DNA of 64,000 nucleotides from Aristolochia californica (GCA_029961685.1 JARWKL010000010.1:25208067-25272066); one strand, 5' to 3'; positions 31,469 through 43,346 are shown, counted from the first letter of the stretch. A program made the numbers and translations. The notes: a model not told the origin generated them from the letters alone.

Positions 31469-33497
31469 ATGTTCCGTTTTTGGTAACAAATCCCCTTACT
31501 CTCTATTATTACCTCATGATGATCCTTTTTCGCTGCCATTGAAAGTCTTTGGGTGTCAATATTTTGTTCATGTTTCCTCCCTAACACATAGTAAAGTTGA
31601 CCCAAAAGCTATCAAGTGTATCTTTCTCGGGTACTCTCGCAACCAAAAGGGTTATATTTGCTACATACCCACTCTTCAGCGTTTACTTGTGTCCCGAGAT
31701 GTCACATTTTTTGAAGACTCTAAATTATTCTGATAATGCTCCTCCAGGTCTATCTTGAGTACCAGGTTCCTCTAGGCCGATTGTGCCCCATGCTACAGAA
31801 ATGAATCAGCCCCTAGAAACACTAGTTGACACCTCACCTACTGAGTATACAGATCCCTCTGAGGTAAGTCCATCTTCTCCAGTTATTTTTTTCCCACAAT
31901 ATGATACTCGTCCTATTGCCCTCTGAAAAGAACCCCGATCATGCACCATGTCCTCTACTTCTCATCCCATTACAAATTTTGTATCTCATCACCATTTGTC
32001 CCATGTATGTTGACAAGTTCTTTCAGTTATTTCCTCCATGTCTGTACCACAGTCCTATCAGGAGGCTCTCAAACATCCAGGGTGGAAGGCGGCAATAGAT
32101 GAAGAAATGCAGGAACTTTATGGAAATCAGACATGGGCTCTAGTCCCACTTTCATTAGAGAAGAAACCTGTCATGTTAAGGAATAGTCCCACATGGACTA
32201 CTGAGATAAAAGATCTTGCATTTATTAATTGTAAAAAGAGGTTTCCTAAGTGGCTAGTCATTTTGGGATAGGACCTTGGACCCAATTTAACATGGTTTCA
32301 GAGCAACCACTCAAATTATCCATGTACCACACTTGGGGTCTCCACCCAAATTATCCACGTGTCTACACATGAGGGGGAGTGTTAAGAAATAGTCCCACAT
32401 GGATTAGTGAGATAAAAGATATTGCACTTATTAGTTGGAAAAAGAGGTTTCCTAAGTGGCAAGTCATTTTGGGATAGGGCCTTGGACCCAATTAAACAGG
32501 TTGCAAATGGGTGTTTACGGTGAAACACAATTTGGATGGGTTTGTGGCACGGCTGAAGGCTCGCCTCATTACTAAAGGCTATACATAGTGTTATGGCATT
32601 GATTATGAGGAAACCTCTCCAATGGCAAAAATGAACTCGGTACATGTGTTATTATCTCTAGCAGTTAACTATTCCTGGCAGGTATATCAACTTGATGTCA
32701 AGAATACCTTTCTGAATGGAGATATCAAAGAGGATGTTTATATGCAGCAACCACCTGGGTATGTGGTTGATTTGGAGTCCGTATGTCAAGTCAAAAATTC
32801 TCTTTATGGTCTGAAGCAGTCTCCTCATGCATGGTTTGAAAATTTTAGCCAAACACTCATACACGTCGGATTTCATAGATGCTCTAGAGATCACTCGGTA
32901 TTTATTAAAGACACACCGAAGGGCAAGGTGATTTTGGCAGTATATGTTGATGATATCAATATAACCGATAGTGATCCCGAGGGCATCCTGAAAAAAAAAA
33001 AGAAAGGATATGTGCTGAATTCAAGACAAAGGATCTCGGAGTGTTCAAATATTTTTTGGGCTTTGAAGTACTACAATCTAGCAATGGAATTATATTATCT
33101 CAAAGGAAGTATGTCTTTGACCTATTGAAGGAGATCGGAATGATGGGATGCAGACCAGCAGAAACTCCTATGGACTCGAATACAAAATTATGTGCCAATA
33201 GTAGAGAAGAGGTAATGTCGGAAAATATCAAAAATTGGTGGGAAAACTTATTTACCTCTACGTAACGAGGCCAGATATTTCATATGCAGTCAGTGTGGTA
33301 AGTAAATATATGCACACCCCCACAACTCAGTAATTGGCAAACACTAGAAAAAATATTGTGATATCTGAAAGGAGCACCAGGAAGAGGGCTCTTCTATAAA
33401 AATCATAGTCATTTCAACATCAAAGGATTCTCAGATGCAGACTGGGCTGGATCCCTGGATGACACAAAATCTACTTCAGGATATTGTACAATGGTTT
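31469..33497 (+). pseudogene. Cop2a end of integrase and reverse transcriptase
   Basis: Integrase end MKVFGCQYFVHVSSLTHSK with IFLGYSRNQKGYICY at 31539-31733. RT starts at 32038 with QSYQEALKHPGWKAAIDEEM and is interrupted by TRIM T2 after KKPV. It resumes at CKWVFTVKHN and continues with VYQLDVKNTFLNGDIKEDVY, SLYGLKQSPHAWF and ILAVYVDDINIT (YVDD kept, near 32946). An A run near 32991 shifts the frame. RNase H opens with DTKSTSGYCTMV and is cut by Cop2b. Confidence 0.8.
32174..32498 (+). mobile_element. TRIM T2 (119-bp LTRs)
   Basis: Two 119-bp direct repeats (32174-32292 and 32380-32498) run TGTTAAG(G/A)AATAGTCCCAC to CCCAATT(T/A)AACA. They flank 87 bp with a PBS-like TGGTTTCAGAGC (32293) and a purine tract GAGGGGGAG (32371-32379). 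It is inserted between codons of Cop2a RT (KKPV / GCKW). No clear target duplication remains. Confidence 0.85.
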
Positions 33498-33502
33498 GAG
33501 GG

Positions 33503-34056
33503 TGTTACAATGTGGGACCCTCCATGATGCACGAGCTGGTGGGACCCACCATGAGGACTTGGGATGCCAAGAAGAGTCTTCATCCAAGCTAGCATGATTT
33601 AAGAAGACAAGAAGCACAAGCTGAAATGAGTTAGAAGACTTGAAGTTCATGTGGGACCTACAAAGAAGAGTTATAAGGCCACAAGCTCACCTCCTCTCTT
33701 ATTTCCACGTTATTGAAGAAGAGTTACAGTGCAACTTATATCAGAACTCTATTAGATTGTGTTTTCCTTTCGAGATAGACTTATCTTAGAGAGTTAGATT
33801 TGGAATGTAATTAGGAGATTTAAAGATTAATTGTATAAGGACTCTATCACTCCCTCTAATATAAATAGAGGTGTTGTAATTCAGAATTAATCAAGTTCTA
33901 CAATTTTCTCTTGAGTAAATCTCTCTCTTTGCTTGGCGCACACCTTGTTCCTCTTCTCTTTGTCTCTCTACCTGAGAGCCTTCTTCCCCTTTTCTCCTTT
34001 TTTTATTTCTCTCTTCCCTTGCTTGGAATAGTGGAAAATGGATCATAAATTCAACA
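33503..34056 (+). repeat. Cop2b 5' LTR
   Basis: 554 bp, TGTTACAATGTGGG to AAATTCAACA, followed by the PBS. TATA-like TATAAATAG lies near 33862. Confidence 0.85.
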
Positions 34057-34740
34057 TGGTATCAGAGCATTAAATTTAGGATCCCTACATCAAAAGGAAT
34101 GCTCTAAGAAGATATGATCAACACCACTCATAGAAGGCTCCTTGTGAAGAAAGATAAAAAAACGTGAGATAAGTTCCTTCATTATTTTTTTATTAATTTA
34201 TATTACTGGTTTACAGATTTAGAAGATGATTTAAAGATGAGTACATGAATGTTTTTCATTTTATGAGATTGTGGATATGAATGCCTCTCAATCTAGAAGA
34301 AGCTATCAAAGCAGTTTTGTCGGTTTGGAATTTCTGTTAACCGAGACCAGTCCATGATCAGATTGTTGAAGAAAAAAAATTCATGGGAACTAGATTCCCC
34401 TGATATAGAAGATTGATATTGAGTCGATTATGAGTGGTTATTTACTCATAAAAAATCAGAGTAATGATTGTTTAGCATCAATGCTAAATTTCTCCATGCA
34501 CCAAGTTGTTTGAAGAATACTACTTGGATATTTTGATTAGAATTTTTTGGAGAATTATTTTAGTTGAAGTGCCTATTATGGCCAAACAAAATGTGAGTAG
34601 TAAAGGTGGTATACTCATAATTACCACAATAACCTTATGAAGGGTATCAAATTTTATTAGTTGGTCCACATCGGTTCGGAGGTTTCTTATAAGAAAGGAG
34701 CTACAAGGTAATCTCACCAACCGTGGACCACCTATTGATC
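34057..34740 (+). other. Cop2b untranslated leader
   Basis: From the PBS to the first Gag-like codons. Stops occur in all frames and no domain is visible. Confidence 0.5.
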
Positions 34741-35520
34741 AAGAAGACATTTTTTTATAACAAATGGTTAAAAAATGATGCCATTGTGATTAGTTGGCTA
34801 ATCAAAAGCATGGAAAAATTGTGGAAAGAATACACTCATTGTGGGAGATATGGCCACTCTATCGATTCATGATATTACAAGGAAAGGAGTTATTGTAGAA
34901 AAAATGGTCACTACAGAGAAATATGTTATAATGTCAACAACAACTCAGACTTAAAAAATCAAGTCTTGGTAGGTCATACGAAGGAGAATCACCCACAAAA
35001 ACAACTAAAAAGAAAAATTTTACTGATGAAGAATATGAGTTGTTTCAGAAAATGATGGGTTCTTCTCGAAGCTCCTCATTAAAGACCGCTGCCTCCATTG
35101 CTTCAGGTATGCTATCTGCCACATCTTCATCTTGGATAATTGACTCAGGAACCTCCGAGCATCTTACAACATACATTTATTACATTCTGTATCTCCGTGT
35201 CTTTCACACAAGTTTGTTACCATAGCTGACGGTTCTCAAACCATGGTTCAAGGGAAAGGATCCATTTCTGTTACACCATCACTTCTGCTCACTAATATTC
35301 TATTTGTTCTTACCTTCCCTTCGAATCTATTATCTGTTAGTCAGCTGACAAGTTATTTTAATTGATCTACCGCCTTCTCACCCACTTCGTGTGTATTTCA
35401 AGATCTTCTAACAAGCAAGTGATTGGTGGAGGCCGTGAACAAGGGGGCCTATACTACCTGGATGTGCAAAAAATAATTACTGTTTCCACCAATGAAAATG
35501 GTACAAGGCTATGGTAAAAC
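34741..35520 (+). pseudogene. Cop2b gag and protease remnant
   Basis: Gag is internally deleted: FYNKWLKNDAIVISWLIKSM near 34750 joins directly to zinc knuckles (CTHCGRYGHSIDS, CRKNGHYREIC) at 34835-34930. The protease box SSWIIDSGTSEHLTT at 35130-35175 keeps the DSG triad but the frame is lost soon after. Confidence 0.75.
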
Positions 35521-35523
35521 TGG

Positions 35524-36365
35524 TTGAGACATCTATCTTCACAATCTCTTAAATATATGTTTCCTACTCTTAAAGTTAGGTTCGAGTTTCATTGTGAAGT
35601 TTGTCAACTGAGTAAACATCAAAGGAGTACATACTCACCTCGTCCAGAAGTCAAAAGTATTACTCCATTTTCGTTAATTCATACCGATGTATGGGGACCC
35701 TTGAGCGTCTCAAATATTTCTCAAGTAAGGTATTTTATTATATTTATTGATGATTTCACTCGTACCACTTGGTTGTTTCTTTTTAAGGAGCGTTCTGAGA
35801 TACCATTGATTTTTAAGTCTTTTCATGCTATGCTACTCACTCAGTTTGGTCATAACATAAAAATACTTCAGTCTTATCATGCCAAAGAATACATTTCCAA
35901 AGAACTTGACTCTTTTTGTCAAGAAAATGACATTATCCATCAAACATCATGTGCCTACACTCCTCAACAAAATGGTGTAGCCGAATGGAAAAATCGTCAT
36001 ATTCTTGAGATAGCTCGAGATTTATTACATGTCATGAAAGTTCCATACTTTTATTGGCCTCATGCAATCTTGACCGCATGCTTGCTTATAAATTGTCTAC
36101 CATCTTCCATTCTTGGTAATAAATCTACTACTCTATATTTTTACCAAATGATGATCCATTTTCACTACCCATGAAAATCTTCGGGTGTCAATGTTTTGTC
36201 CATATTTCCTCCCCAAAACACAGTAAACTTGATCCTAAATCTAGCAAGTGTATCTTTCTAGGATACTCTCGTACACAAAAGGGTTATGTTTGTTACAATC
36301 CCACTCTTCAGCGTTTACTTGTGTCCAAGGATGTAACATTTTTTGAAGACTCCATACTATTCTAA
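35524..36365 (+). pseudogene. Cop2b integrase
   Basis: A fairly long frame: CEVCQLSKHQRSTYSPRP, LIHTDVWGPLSVSN (first Asp), IIFIDDFTRTTWLFLF, then SYHAKEYISKEL, where the second catalytic Asp (DNAKEY in Cop2a) is Tyr-His, then YTPQQNGVAEWKNRH (Glu kept). The end MKIFGCQCFVHISS..IFLGYSRTQKGYVCYNP is in another frame at 36171. It is catalytically dead. Confidence 0.8.
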
Positions 36366-36679
36366 CAATGCACCTCCAGGTTTATCTTCAGTACCAGGTC
36401 CTCCTCGACCGATTGTACCCATGCTACAAAAACCTCTCATCCCCCAGAAACACCAGCTGACACCACACCTGCTGAGTTTACGGATCCCACAGAGGTAAGT
36501 CCATCTTCTCCAGTTGTTTTTGGTCCACATTAAGATACTCGTTCTATTAGACAAAGAAAATAACCCAAATCATGCACCATACCCTCTATGTCTCATCCCA
36601 TATCAAATTTTGTGTCTCATCATCGTCTATCCCCTACATGTTGTAAATTTATCTCTACTATTTCTTCCATATTTGTACC

Positions 36680-37600
36680 ATAGTCCTATCAGGAGGCTCT
36701 CAAACATCTAGGGTGGAAGGCAGCAATGGATGAAGAAATGCAAGCCCTTTATGAAAATTAGACATCGGCTCTAGTTCCACTTCCTTTAGATAAGAAACTT
36801 GTTGGTTCCAAATGGGTGTTTACTGTGAAACACAATCCGGATGGGTATGTGGCTTGGCTAAAGGCTTGCCTCGTGGCTAAGGGCTATACACAATGTTATG
36901 GAATTGATTATGAGGAAACCTTCTCTCCAATGGAAAAAATGAAATCGGTACGTGTGTTATTGTCTTTAGTATCTAACTCTTCCTGGCAGATACATCAACT
37001 TGATGGGAAAAATGCCTTTCTGAATGGGGACATCAAAGAAGAAATTTATATGCAACAACCACCTGGGTATGTGGTTGAGGGGGAGTCAGTATGTCGACTA
37101 AAAAAAATCTCTGTATGGTCTAGAACAGTCCCTTCGTGCGTGGTTTGAGAAATTTAGTCAAGCCCTCATACGGGCAGGATTTTATAGAAGCTCTGGAGAT
37201 CACTCAGTTTTTATTAAAAATACACCTAGAGGCAAGGTAATTATGGCAGTATATGTTGATGATATCATTTTAACTAGTAGTGATTATGAGGGCATCTAGG
37301 AAACAAAAGAAAAAATATGTGCTGAATTCAAGACAAAGGATCTCGGACTACTAAAATATTTTCTGGGTATTGAAGTATTACAATCCAGACATGGGATTGT
37401 ACTATCCCAAAGGAAGTATGCCATTGATCTACTGGAGGAGACAGGAATGCTGGGATACAAACCAGCAAACACTCCAATGGACTCAAATACAAAATTATGT
37501 GCAAGTACTGGATAAGATGTAGATATCGGGAAATATCAGAGACTACTAGGAAGACTTATTAACCTATGTGTAACAAGACCAGATATATCATATGCAGTAA
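36680..37600 (+). pseudogene. Cop2b reverse transcriptase
   Basis: QEALKHLGWKAAMDEEMQ near 36690, then KWVFTVKHNPDGYVAWLKA, ASP-like LDGKNAFLNGDIKEEIYMQQ, then a frameshift in an A run at 37100. The active site AVYVDDIIL (37246-37272) is kept. LKYFLGIEVLQSRHGIVLSQ and [13 protein letters not shown] follow. A stop after SDYEGI and another before DVDIGKYQ disable it. Confidence 0.8.
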
Positions 37601-37602
37601 AT

Positions 37603-38102
37603 TTGGTGAGTCAATACATGCATAAACCTCAACTTAGTCATTGGCAAGCACTTGAAAGGATATTACGATATCTGAAAGGAGCTCCAGGAAGATGGCTTCT
37701 CTATAAAAATCATGGTCACTTCAACATCGAAGGATTCTCATATGTAGATTGGGTCAGATCCCCAGATGACAGGAAATCTACTTCGGGAGTTTGTATGATG
37801 GTTGGAGGAAATTTGGTTACATGGAGCAACAAGAAGCAAAATGTAGTAGCACGGTCTAGTATAGAAGCAGAATACAGAGTCATGGCACACACTGTTAGTG
37901 AACTCCTATGGATAAGATATCTTCTCACTGAATTGGGATTCTACAAAGAAGTTCCGATGGATCTATATTGTGATAATCAAGCAACTATACACATGACATC
38001 GAATCCAGTCTTCCATGAAAGAACAAAGCATATTGAAGTGGACTGCCATTTTATACGAGAAAAGTTCCAAGCGGGTTTTTAATCTCTAAAGCATATATCA
38101 TC
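37603..38102 (+). pseudogene. Cop2b RNase H
   Basis: LERILRYLKGAPGRWLLYKN, RKSTSGVCMMVGGNLVTWSN, SSIEAEYRVMAHTVSELLWI, DLYCDNQATIHMTSNPVFHE and RTKHIEVDCHFIREKFQ: a complete copia RNase H module except for the end. It stops at 38082 and is then split by TRIM T3. The tail resumes at 38423 (SQVAYILTKSITHK) in decayed form. Confidence 0.85.
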
Positions 38103-38417
38103 TGTTATGGTCTTGGGTTAAGTACCTATGCCTTTTGCTCCTAATAGGCCAGTCTTTTGGGTAGTATTGGCTAGGTGTTTAACATTTGGTATCAGAGCGG
38201 ACTCCCACATCTCGCATTCGAATCCTGAAGGGGGCAACCAGAGTGAGCCATCACCATAGCAGAGGAGGCGACCTGAGTAGGCCGTCGCTAGAGTAGGCAG
38301 TTGCTAGAGTGGGCCATCTCTAGAGTGGGCTGCAGTGGTCGTTGGCTCGCGAAGGTGCCTATGTCTTCCGCTCCTAACAGGCCGGTCTTTTGGGTAGTAT
38401 TGGCTAGGTGTTTAATA
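38103..38417 (+). mobile_element. TRIM T3, second copy of the T1 family, with TSD
   Basis: LTR 38103-38184 (82 bp, TGTTATGGTCTTGGGTT to GGTGTTTAACA), PBS TTTGGTATCAGAGCGG, internal 150 bp, then an LTR from about 38352 that lacks its first 18 bp or so. TSD TCATC lies at 38098-38102 and 38418-38422. A B-box-like CATTCGAATCC is at 38215-38225. Internal short repeats (TAGAGT.GGC) occur. Confidence 0.85.
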
Positions 38418-38580
38418 TCATCACAAAGTCAAGTTGCATATATTCTCACCAAGTGCTTAACATGATCACAAAGTCAAGTTGCATATATTCTCACAAAGTC
38501 GATCACCCACAAGATTATGTCTACTATATGCAGCAAGTTGGGTATCTACGATGTTTTCTCACCCTGAGCTTGAGGGGGAG

Positions 38581-39243
38581 TGTTACAATGTGGGACCCAC
38601 CATGATGCACAAGCTCGTGGGACCCACCATGAGGACGTGGGATGGGAAGAAGAGTCCTCATCCAAGCTACCATGAGTTAAGAAGATAAGAAGCACAAACT
38701 GAAATGAGTTAGAAGACTTGTAGATCATGTGGGACCAACAAAGATACCATGAGCTAGAATCTTATCAATATGAGCTGGAAGATCACGTGGGACCAACAAA
38801 GATACCATGAGCTGGAATCTTATCAATATAAGCTAGAAGATCACGTGGGACCCACAAGGATAAGGCCACAAGCTCACCTCCTCTCTTATTTCCACATTAT
38901 TGAAGAAGAGTTATAGTATAACTTATATTAGAACTCTATTATATTGTGTTATCCTTTCAAGATAGACTTACCTTAGAGAGTTAGAGCTGGAATGTAATTA
39001 GGAGATTTAAAGGTTAATTGTATAAGGACTCTATCACTTCCTCTACTATAAATAGAGGTGTTGTAATTCGGAATTAATCAAGTTCTACAATTTTCTCTTG
39101 AGTAAATCTCTCTCTTTGCTTGGCGCACACCCTTTTCCTCTTCTCTTCTTCTCTGTACTCGAGAGCTTTCTTCCCTTTTTCTCCTTTTTTTCTTTCTCTC
39201 TTCCCTTGCTTGGAATATTGGAAAAGAGATCCTAAATTCAAAA
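38581..39243 (+). repeat. Cop2b 3' LTR
   Basis: 663 bp, longer than the 5' LTR because of a tandem duplication of about 61 bp near 38740-38855 (ACCATGAGCT.GAATCTTATC..). It ends AAATTCAAAA, one base off the canonical CAACA. Confidence 0.8.
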
Positions 39244-39248
39244 ATGGG

Positions 39249-39654
39249 AACTTGGTTACATGGAGAAACAAGAAACAGAATATAGTTACACGATCAAGTG
39301 TAGAAGCAGAATACAGACCCATGGCACCCACGGTTAGTCAACTTCTATGGATCAGATCTCTTCTTACTGAATTGGGATTCTACAAAGACGCTCATATGGG
39401 CCTATATTACGATAATCAGCCAACCATACATATCACATCCAATCCAGTCTTTCATGAGAGGACAAAGCATATTGAAGTAGACTACCACTTTATATGAGAA
39501 AAGTTCCAATCTGGCATATTATCTCTTCAGTATATATCTACACAGAGCCAAGTTGCAGACATTCTCGCCAAACCGGTCACTCAAAAAATTTTGTCCACCA
39601 TCTACAACAAGTTGGGCATTTACAATGTTTTCTCGCCCCCATCTTGAGGGGGAG
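39249..39654 (+). pseudogene. Cop2a RNase H C-terminal part
   Basis: NLVTWRNKKQNIVTRSSVEA, LLWIRSLLTELGFYKDAH, LYYDNQPTIHITSNPVFHE and TKHIEVDYHFI continue the frame that ends before 33498. A TGA then interrupts, with STQSQVADILAKPVT and IYNKLGIYNVFS before the purine tract at 39646-39654. Confidence 0.85.
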
Positions 39655-40145
39655 TTTTACAATGTGGGACCCACCATGAGGACGTGAAAAGCCAAGATGA
39701 GTCAACACAACAATTGGCATGAGTTGGATGACGAGCTGGAATAAGTTGGTAGAATTGAAGATTTAGTGGGACCCACAAAGATACCACGAGTTGGCATCTT
39801 TGTCCCATGAACTGGAAGATCTAATGAGAAGGATTTGGGAAAATCAGGTTTTGGGTAAGTTAGAATTTGAGTAAGTTCTAAATTGAGTTGAATTATAGTT
39901 GGAAAGTGTACATAAATTTTATCACTCCACTATAAATAGAAGAGCTTGAATTCACAATAAATCAATAAAACCAAGGAGTTCTCTCCTATTTTCTCATTCA
40001 CATGAAAGAACCTCTTCTCTTCTCTTCTCTTTAGTTTGTTTTTCTTCTTCTCCTCTCTCTACCTGAGAGCTCTCTTTCCCTCTTCTTTTTTTCTCTTCTC
40101 TCTCCCCTTGCCCGAGGTATTATTCATAGGGTCCTAAATTCAACA
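39655..40145 (+). repeat. Cop2a 3' LTR
   Basis: 491 bp, TGTTTTACAATGTGGG-like start (one base changed) to AAATTCAACA. TATAAATAG is near 39951. Confidence 0.8.
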
Positions 40146-40340
40146 TGTTCGAATCCATGGATTGGAGGAAGAATTCCATTCTTACCTTCCATTATCGATA
40201 ATTTACTCCATTCAATAATGGGGGATGGTTGGCTGATTGTCCTTTAGGAAGGAGCAATTTGTCTTGAGATGCCATTTAATAGGTTTCAAAATCAGTAGAT
40301 TTTGACTCAAATTAAATGCTTGGCTTGCTTTGATACCAAT
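40146..40340 (-). other. Internal remnant of the element whose LTR is at 40341
   Basis: Lies downstream of the PBS-like ATTGGTATCAAAGC (40327-40340, minus). About 180 bp with no coding signal before the Cop2a LTR end. Confidence 0.4.
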
Positions 40341-41047
40341 TGTTGGCCCATGTGGCTTCTCAAGTGGGGGTGAATTGAGAATTACACATTAAAATTTTAC
40401 TTAAGGTGTGGAAATAGAAAACTTGTAAACATGCAAATTCAAAAGTAAAGCATTCACCCACCACAAGGATAATACAAGATTTTTTGTTATTGATGTTCCT
40501 CTATTGGTATTCACCGCCCAATAACCCATGCTTGGGAAATTCCATTAATTTAGCTCTATTAGCTAGAATTTACATCAAGGAGATTGTGACTCTCTTTAAG
40601 CCACGTGTAGCTCAAATACATACTTTTACAATAGGCTCTAGATGAACCTTTTTCAAAGGAAAATTACAAAAGAAATAGTAAAAAATTAAACCCTTTATCA
40701 CTTGGAGAGTATCTTTTCCATGAGAAATCCAAGCCTTCAACTTTGTAGCACAATGAAATAAAGGTGTCTAATGCAAATGCAAAGGAGAGAATTTCATAAG
40801 AGAGTGGAATTTTCAAGTATGTAGGCTCAATCATTCTCGCAAAAGCACTTTTGAAGGATTTTCAAAGAATTAAGAGTAAAGGCATAAGAATATGCTTATA
40901 AATGATCATTAACTTCTCAATAGGAGGTTTGGTGGGGTATTTATAAGTTCTCCAAGCCAACCAAGCCATTTTTGGTCTGTTTGCAAAAGATAGTGTTTAC
41001 ATTGATCAATCATTGTAAAGTGACTGCTTGATCAATCGAGTATAACA
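40341..41047 (-). repeat. LTR of an unassigned minus-strand element
   Basis: 707 bp from TGTTATACTCGATTGATC to GGGCCAACA on the minus strand, with a PBS immediately after. It contains AAGTGGGGGTGAATTGAG, common in plant copia LTRs. No partner LTR or pol is in the window. Confidence 0.6.
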
Positions 41048-41304
41048 ACTATTTTTTTATGTTGATTTTTAGGACTCCATGGATTTATCTCATGGAGAAA
41101 GAAGAAGGGACATCCACTGGGAGAAAATAGAAGGAATAAGAGGTTATGGACTTATTGTCCTAACCCTCCCCTTAAGCCCAATTTATAGATTAATCAAACT
41201 TCAATATTAGAACCATGCCCCTAGAACTTAACCTAATTACATCAATGCCATATCTATGAGATGACATTTTATTTACCATCCTGCCATCACTGTATGTGGG
41301 CCTA

Positions 41305-41672
41305 TGTTACAATCCTAGATCTAACACAACGATTTGTAGGGAAGAAGAAGAGAAAGAAGAAAGTCGAAGGGAAGCTTGAAAACCCTAGGTTCGTTAAGGA
41401 GAACACACACCCCTGAGCACGTTGAGGATAACTCAAAATCCTTGTTTACTCTAAATGAATACTTACCCTTTCTCATTTCTTTCACCCCTTAAGTAGGGTT
41501 GACGTTAACAAAGTTCAAGATAAATTTACAATAATGCCCATGTCGCATTTTAAACTCTTCAACTAAAATAAAAATGAAGTAAAATTAAATGAAAGAAAAA
41601 CAATTAACTTAATACTAATTGATTTAGCCACTACACCTCAGCATGACTTGGCCTACTATTGAGGTCATAACA
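41305..41672 (-). repeat. F1-3 3' LTR
   Basis: 368 bp, close to the 372-bp 5' LTR at 45317-45688. Minus-strand termini are TGTTATGACCTCAATAG and GGATTGTAACA. Confidence 0.9.
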
Positions 41673-42023
41673 TTACACCCCTCCTGGAGAAAGAGCTTGC
41701 CTCAAGCTCAAAGGTAGGGATGCATGCTGAAACATCGTCATGTCTTCCCATGTAGCATTTGTGCCTCAACCCACTAGATGACACAAGTTGTGTCAGCCCT
41801 ACCATGTAACACCTTGGATGGAGAGATTGCGGTATCTGAATCCTTCCTCTGGTTCTCCCCCATTGTCCAAATATTCAGCCAAAAAAGCAAAAAAAAAATT
41901 CATGGGCAGCATTACTAGCAACCGCAACCCACCACACGATCAAGAAACCAAACAAAAGTCGAAACTATCACCTACTCCCTGATGGCAAGACTATGACTGG
42001 CTAAGAAGATGTTCCACCAAAAT

Positions 42024-42399
42024 CTACTGAACCCCATGTGAGAATAAACCCACCATTGTTGCAAGACATCCGTGAAGGCAGTGGCCCCCCATCATTGCAT
42101 GGCAAAAAATTAAATTCCACTGTGAGATTTGGTCAAAAATTCTGCTAGTATCATCCACCTTAAGTGCCTTGATAGGCATGTCATAAAATGGCTTGGCATC
42201 ATCATACACCATACATACCAATGGATGGGAAGTTTCAATTTGAGACACAACTCTGAGTTTTGAAATCCCAACATTCATAAGTACTATAGTCTGTCCAATT
42301 TCTTCCAGTGTAACCACGTTTCTGTGCACAAATTGTTGCACTTGTATCACTCAGCCTATCCATTTGAACTCCACCAGTAGCCGCAGCAGTACTGGTTAC
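42024..42399 (-). pseudogene. Unassigned captured sequence in F1-3
   Basis: A 108-codon frame (MIQVQQFVHRNVVTLEEIG..) overlaps the end of the KUP-like frame in another register. I do not recognise it. It is probably further exon material before the F1 tail. Confidence 0.35.
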
Positions 42400-42630
42400 A
42401 GCCCTGACTAATTCTGTGGATATAAATTCAATTTTTGCGACACGAGCAACTCCCAGATTTGGACCGAGATCAAATAGCCAATTCATGCATACCATGTTGT
42501 GTAATTCAAACTCAAACTCTTTCATGGTTCCATAGTGCCAAGTCAACGTAACTACCATGAGAACAACCACCAAGAAGATGAGAAACCTTGCACCTGCATG
42601 AAGATTTTGCACACAAGCGGAAAAATACAT
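42400..42630 (-). pseudogene. Captured KUP/HAK potassium transporter exon
   Basis: The minus strand reads MYFSACVQNLHAGARF, a hydrophobic helix (LIFLVVVLMVVTLT), then WHYGTMKEFEFELHN, MNWLFDLGPNLGVARVAKI and STELVRAV. The order of helix, WHYGTxKxYEF, WLLxLGPSLGIVRVxGIG and TELV is the signature of plant KUP/HAK/KT transporters. Only about 77 of some 750 residues are present, and the frame runs into unrelated sequence on both sides. Confidence 0.8.
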
Positions 42631-42652
42631 AGCTGCTATGGCTCCACAAAAA

Positions 42653-43315
42653 TTACAACACAAGGCAGAGATCAATTTTTTCTTCTTGTCCCTTTGAGAA
42701 AAGAATGAGCGAGCACTGGTAAGGTTCCAATTGGCAGTAACCAGCAACGAGAGCATTCGATGCTGGTAGAACTTGCTGGTCCCTTCTATCAAAAACATAA
42801 TGAGCATCTTTGACTTCCATATTTTTGGCATACACGGCAATCAATGTCATTATTAAATTGCTACTCATAGGAATATGGTTTCTATGAACCAAGTCATGAA
42901 TCCACAGACCACAATCAAAGTCCTTCAACTGGGTAGAAGTGGGGAGGACTGAAATAACAGCAACACCTCTAGATTAACACCTGCATACCTCATATTTTTT
43001 ATGAACCCAATAGCCTCTTCAGTTGGCATATGCTGGGACTGACCTGCTCGACTGAGAACAGCCACCCAGCAGGCATCATTGTTAGTCTTTGGAACCAGTC
43101 CTTGTTCAGCAAATTTGCCAACATTCTTTACTAAAATACCATGAGCATAAGCACTAAGCAGACGTAGGTAAGTGACCTCATCTAGCCCAACGGCATGAGT
43201 TTTCATTTTACCAAACATTTCTAGTGAATCTCTCCAGAACCCATGTGCGGCAAAACCAACAGGTTCCTCTATGGATCTATTACTATCCAAACCCAGAACA
43301 AAGGTAGTCAAAGAC

Positions 43316-43317
<2 letters not shown>
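42653..43317 (-). pseudogene. Captured PPR fragments (PLS class)
   Basis: 42925-43317 reads FAAHGFWRDSLEMFGKMKTH, GLDEVTYLRLLSAYAHG, ACWVAVLSRAGQ and EEAIGFIKNM, an S/L repeat running into an E-like end. 42653-42928 reads GLWIHDLVHRNHIPMSSNLI, TLIAVYAKNMEVKDAHYVFD and SNALVAGYCQ. Both are parts of PLS-class PPR proteins, perhaps one gene, in different frames. Confidence 0.7.

Positions 43318-43345
<28 letters not shown>
43316..43345. repeat. Homopolymer run of about 28 A
   Basis: Uninterrupted A run on the plus strand within the PPR cargo (T on the element's sense strand). It interrupts the PPR text. It could be slippage, an artefact, or the scar of a fragment join. Confidence 0.8.

Positions 43346-43346
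<1 letters not shown>

Larger units (their letters stand above)
33503..39243 (+). mobile_element. Ty1/copia element Cop2b, nested in its relative Cop2a
   Basis: 5' LTR 33503-34056, PBS TGGTATCAGAGCAT at 34057, gag remnant, PR, INT, RT, RNase H, purine tract GAGGGGGAG (38572-38580), 3' LTR 38581-39243. The flanks are GAGGG (33498-33502) and ATGGG (39244-39248), a degraded TSD; continuity of the Cop2a RNase H frame confirms the insertion. Both LTRs are Cop2-type. Confidence 0.85.
18764..40145 (+). mobile_element. Ty1/copia element Cop2a, 5'-truncated, with four nested insertions
   Basis: Coding pieces in order: gag/PR/pre-INT/INT at 18764-20592, end of INT and RT at 31469-33497, end of RNase H at 39249-39654, and 3' LTR at 39655-40145. 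The insertions are F1-2 (20593-31463), T2 (32174-32498), Cop2b (33503-39243) and, inside F1-2, G2. The reading frame continues across Cop2b (..SGYCTMV-x-G / NLVTWRNKKQ), which proves the two sides were one element. The 5' LTR and Gag start are missing at the junction with G1b. Confidence 0.85.

Noticed and set aside
33503..40145. A tandem array of copia elements sharing LTRs
   Set aside because: The RNase H frame resumes after 39243 where it stops before 33498, and degraded flanks fit a TSD, so nesting is simpler.
40341..41047. A DNA transposon or solo repeat
   Set aside because: TG..CA ends and an adjacent primer binding site support an LTR; no terminal inverted repeats or transposase were seen.
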